A stretch of 5,459 bases of DNA. Origin: JBHIBA01 sp046758845 (GTDB lineage Bacteria > UBA8248 > JACPRG01 > G963555815). The notes beneath the pieces were generated by a model. It had not been told where the DNA came from. It searched no databases and was given only the letters and a program-made list of their open reading frames with translations. The stretch spans positions 1-5,459 of the forward strand of contig JBHIBA010000311.1 in the NCBI GenBank assembly GCA_046758845.1, read 5' to 3'. Shown in pieces: positions 4,189-5,459 of this stretch. The position numbers and the translations under genes were made by a program. The stretch's first letter is position 1; each line of letters begins with the position of its first letter.

Positions 4189-5459
4189 ATGAAGACCAAG
4201 CGCGCAATTCTCTCCCTGCTGCTCGCCTCGGTTTGCACCCTCTTATTCTCGAACCTTGCGGCGGCTCCGAAGCCGGCTGACACCAGAGATTTGGCAAAGC
4301 GGGTGGCAAAGCGCGTGGAGCCCCAACTGAAAGGACTTGGGCTGTATCCGGAAAAGCCGGGAAAGGGCCTCCTCCAGTATAGAGAAAGCGGCAGCTATCG
4401 AAAATACTGGAATGCACAAGGCAGATTCATCTACAAGAGTCCAAAGCGAATTGGCACGAAAGAATATCCGGCCTGGAAGTCGGAGTGGATACGTGGCCAA
4501 TTTAATTGCCGGTGGGTATCCACGAAACCGCGGAAAAAGACCTTCCCGTTTCAGACGGGAACCATTTACGTAGGCCGCGATTGGTCCCCCTCCGATCGCC
4601 AGTGGCGTAAAAAGCCTCCACGCGTAGAAAAGAAAAATCCCTATCGCTCCGGCGGAACAATTAGCGTTGACTTGCAAGAGGTGCGTCCATGTACCCATCT
4701 CTCCAAAACTGTCTATAAGAACTTCAGCGGCGTCTCCAGGAGTGTATACAAAGCCCAAAGCTACTTCCAAATTCCAGGTCGCGTGCTGGTCAACACCTAC
4801 CAAGGCCAAACACATAGGTACGCCGGGTACGCCGGCGGCTTTTTCGGCCCCATCATTCAGGTGGACTGGGCGGAGCGCATTGGGGGGTGGTTTATACACA
4901 AAATCAAAGGAGACCGTGACTTCCAGGTTCGTGTAAACGTATCCGGCGGCGATAGAGGGGTACCGGAGATTCCGCGGATGGACGAGGCGACCTTCCACCG
5001 CATCATGAGTCTGTTCGCCCGCGCGCTGTTGGAAGAACTGAAAGAGCCGGTGCCCGGGGAACCGGAGACCCCCGATGTCGCTGAGAAAAAGAAGATTCCC
5101 CCCAAGCCCGATGACGACGAGACTGAACCCGTTGAAGAGGATGAGGTAGAAGAGCTGCCCGACGACGGCTATTGGAAATGGTTTGCCCAGTACTTGAGAG
5201 ACCGTGAGCAGCGCTGGCAGCAGGTGAACGCGATTCGCCGGGAGCTCTCGAAAACGGCGAAGGAGATTCAGAAGCTGCGGGCAGAATGGATGGATCTCCA
5301 GCGTCTGGACCTTGAAGCGTTCAAGGCTGCGGGCATCCTGGACGAGCTGCCGGCGAAGCTGAGCCCCAACATCCTGGTTCAGGTGACGACGCAGATCAAG
5401 CAATTGCGGGAGCAACAGCGGAAATCGATTGAGGGGGGGCTGGAACAGATTCCCGCCCT
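4189..5459 (+). CDS. Secreted protein of unknown function with acidic linker and coiled coil, 3' end outside the window
   Basis: The frame is open from ATG 4189 to the window end (423 complete codons, no stop). I do not recognise the family. Residues 1-26 form a signal peptide: MKTKR, a hydrophobic core (AILSLLLASVCTLLF), then NLAAA. The cysteine at 16 is preceded by V, so a lipoprotein signal is unlikely. Residues 27-285 form a probable globular region rich in aromatic and basic residues (KYW, YPAWKSEWIR, FPFQTGTIYVGRDW), with YAGYAGGFFG at 211-220. Residues 286-326 are a proline/acid-rich linker (PKPDDDETEP, EEDEVEELPDD). Residues about 328-375 are strongly helical and probably coiled coil (YWKWFAQYLRDREQRW, KEIQKLRAEW). 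Further charged helix continues to the window edge. It is probably an exported, elongated envelope or periplasmic protein. Hand counts give about 49% GC at 4381-4560 against about 66% at 3721-3900, so the gene may be of different origin. The opposite-strand frame here has no such features. Confidence 0.75.
   Translation, partial: MKTKRAILSLLLASVCTLLFSNLAAAPKPADTRDLAKRVAKRVEPQLKGLGLYPEKPGKGLLQYRESGSYRKYWNAQGRFIYKSPKRIGTKEYPAWKSEWIRGQFNCRWVSTKPRKKTFPFQTGTIYVGRDWSPSDRQWRKKPPRVEKKNPYRSGGTISVDLQEVRPCTHLSKTVYKNFSGVSRSVYKAQSYFQIPGRVLVNTYQGQTHRYAGYAGGFFGPIIQVDWAERIGGWFIHKIKGDRDFQVRVNVSGGDRGVPEIPRMDEATFHRIMSLFARALLEELKEPVPGEPETPDVAEKKKIPPKPDDDETEPVEEDEVEELPDDGYWKWFAQYLRDREQRWQQVNAIRRELSKTAKEIQKLRAEWMDLQRLDLEAFKAAGILDELPAKLSPNILVQVTTQIKQLREQQRKSIEGGLEQIPA

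Noticed and set aside
4817..4834. Two tandem copies of GGTACGCCG
   Set aside because: Only two 9-bp units inside a coding region, encoding a YAG-YAG repeat; too small to call a repeat element.
4243..5415. A 390-codon open frame on the - strand opposite the secreted-protein gene
   Set aside because: The + strand frame is longer, stays open to the window edge, and has an RBS, a signal peptide and coherent domain layout; the antisense translation shows no recognisable motif.
1..5459. CRISPR arrays, tRNA or rRNA genes, insertion sequences
   Set aside because: No regularly spaced repeats, tRNA-like cloverleaf or transposase sequence is visible on either strand.

Overview
This 5.46-kb, mostly GC-rich window reads almost entirely on the + strand and looks like bacterial chromosome. 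No marker here fixes the species. A high-GC genome carrying a HAAT-type (branched-chain amino acid family) ABC transporter and a probable selenoprotein would fit an uncultured deltaproteobacterial/Desulfobacterota-like, Rokubacteria-like or Tectomicrobia-like lineage, but that placement is inference. LAYOUT. Positions 1-126 are the last 41 codons of a LivM-like permease. Its stop overlaps the start of the ATPase gene livG (123-887) by four bases. livF (918-1649) follows after 30 bp. A 125-bp gap with a hairpin and a possible promoter leads to a periplasmic substrate-binding protein gene (1775-2975). This gene is broken by a frameshift at about 2390, probably together with a small deletion. A strong intrinsic terminator (2985-3020) closes the transporter block. 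THE MAIN POINT OF INTEREST is 3079-3900: one open frame interrupted only by a TGA at 3337-3339. Read as selenocysteine, the TGA makes a 273-residue protein with two carboxymuconolactone decarboxylase/AhpD-like repeats, and it sits exactly at the second redox position of the CxxC...H motif (C84-R-Y-U87-T-D-S-H91). A stem-loop immediately downstream has the geometry of a bacterial SECIS element. The second repeat aligns without gaps to the first over 47 residues and has C222-H-Y-F225-A-H-E-H229, so only the first repeat has a redox pair. LAST PART. Positions 3901-4188 are non-coding, with weak palindromes. Then comes a lower-GC gene with a good ribosome binding site and a signal peptide (4189 to beyond the window end). 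It encodes a secreted protein I do not recognise, with an acidic linker and a C-terminal coiled coil. HOW THE GENES WORK TOGETHER. LivM, LivG, LivF and the binding protein form one importer whose substrate (amino acid, aromatic acid or other small carboxylate) cannot be read from sequence. The candidate selenoprotein may be a thiol peroxidase/reductase-like enzyme encoded beside it. A functional link is only suggested by adjacency and is weakened by the terminator between them.
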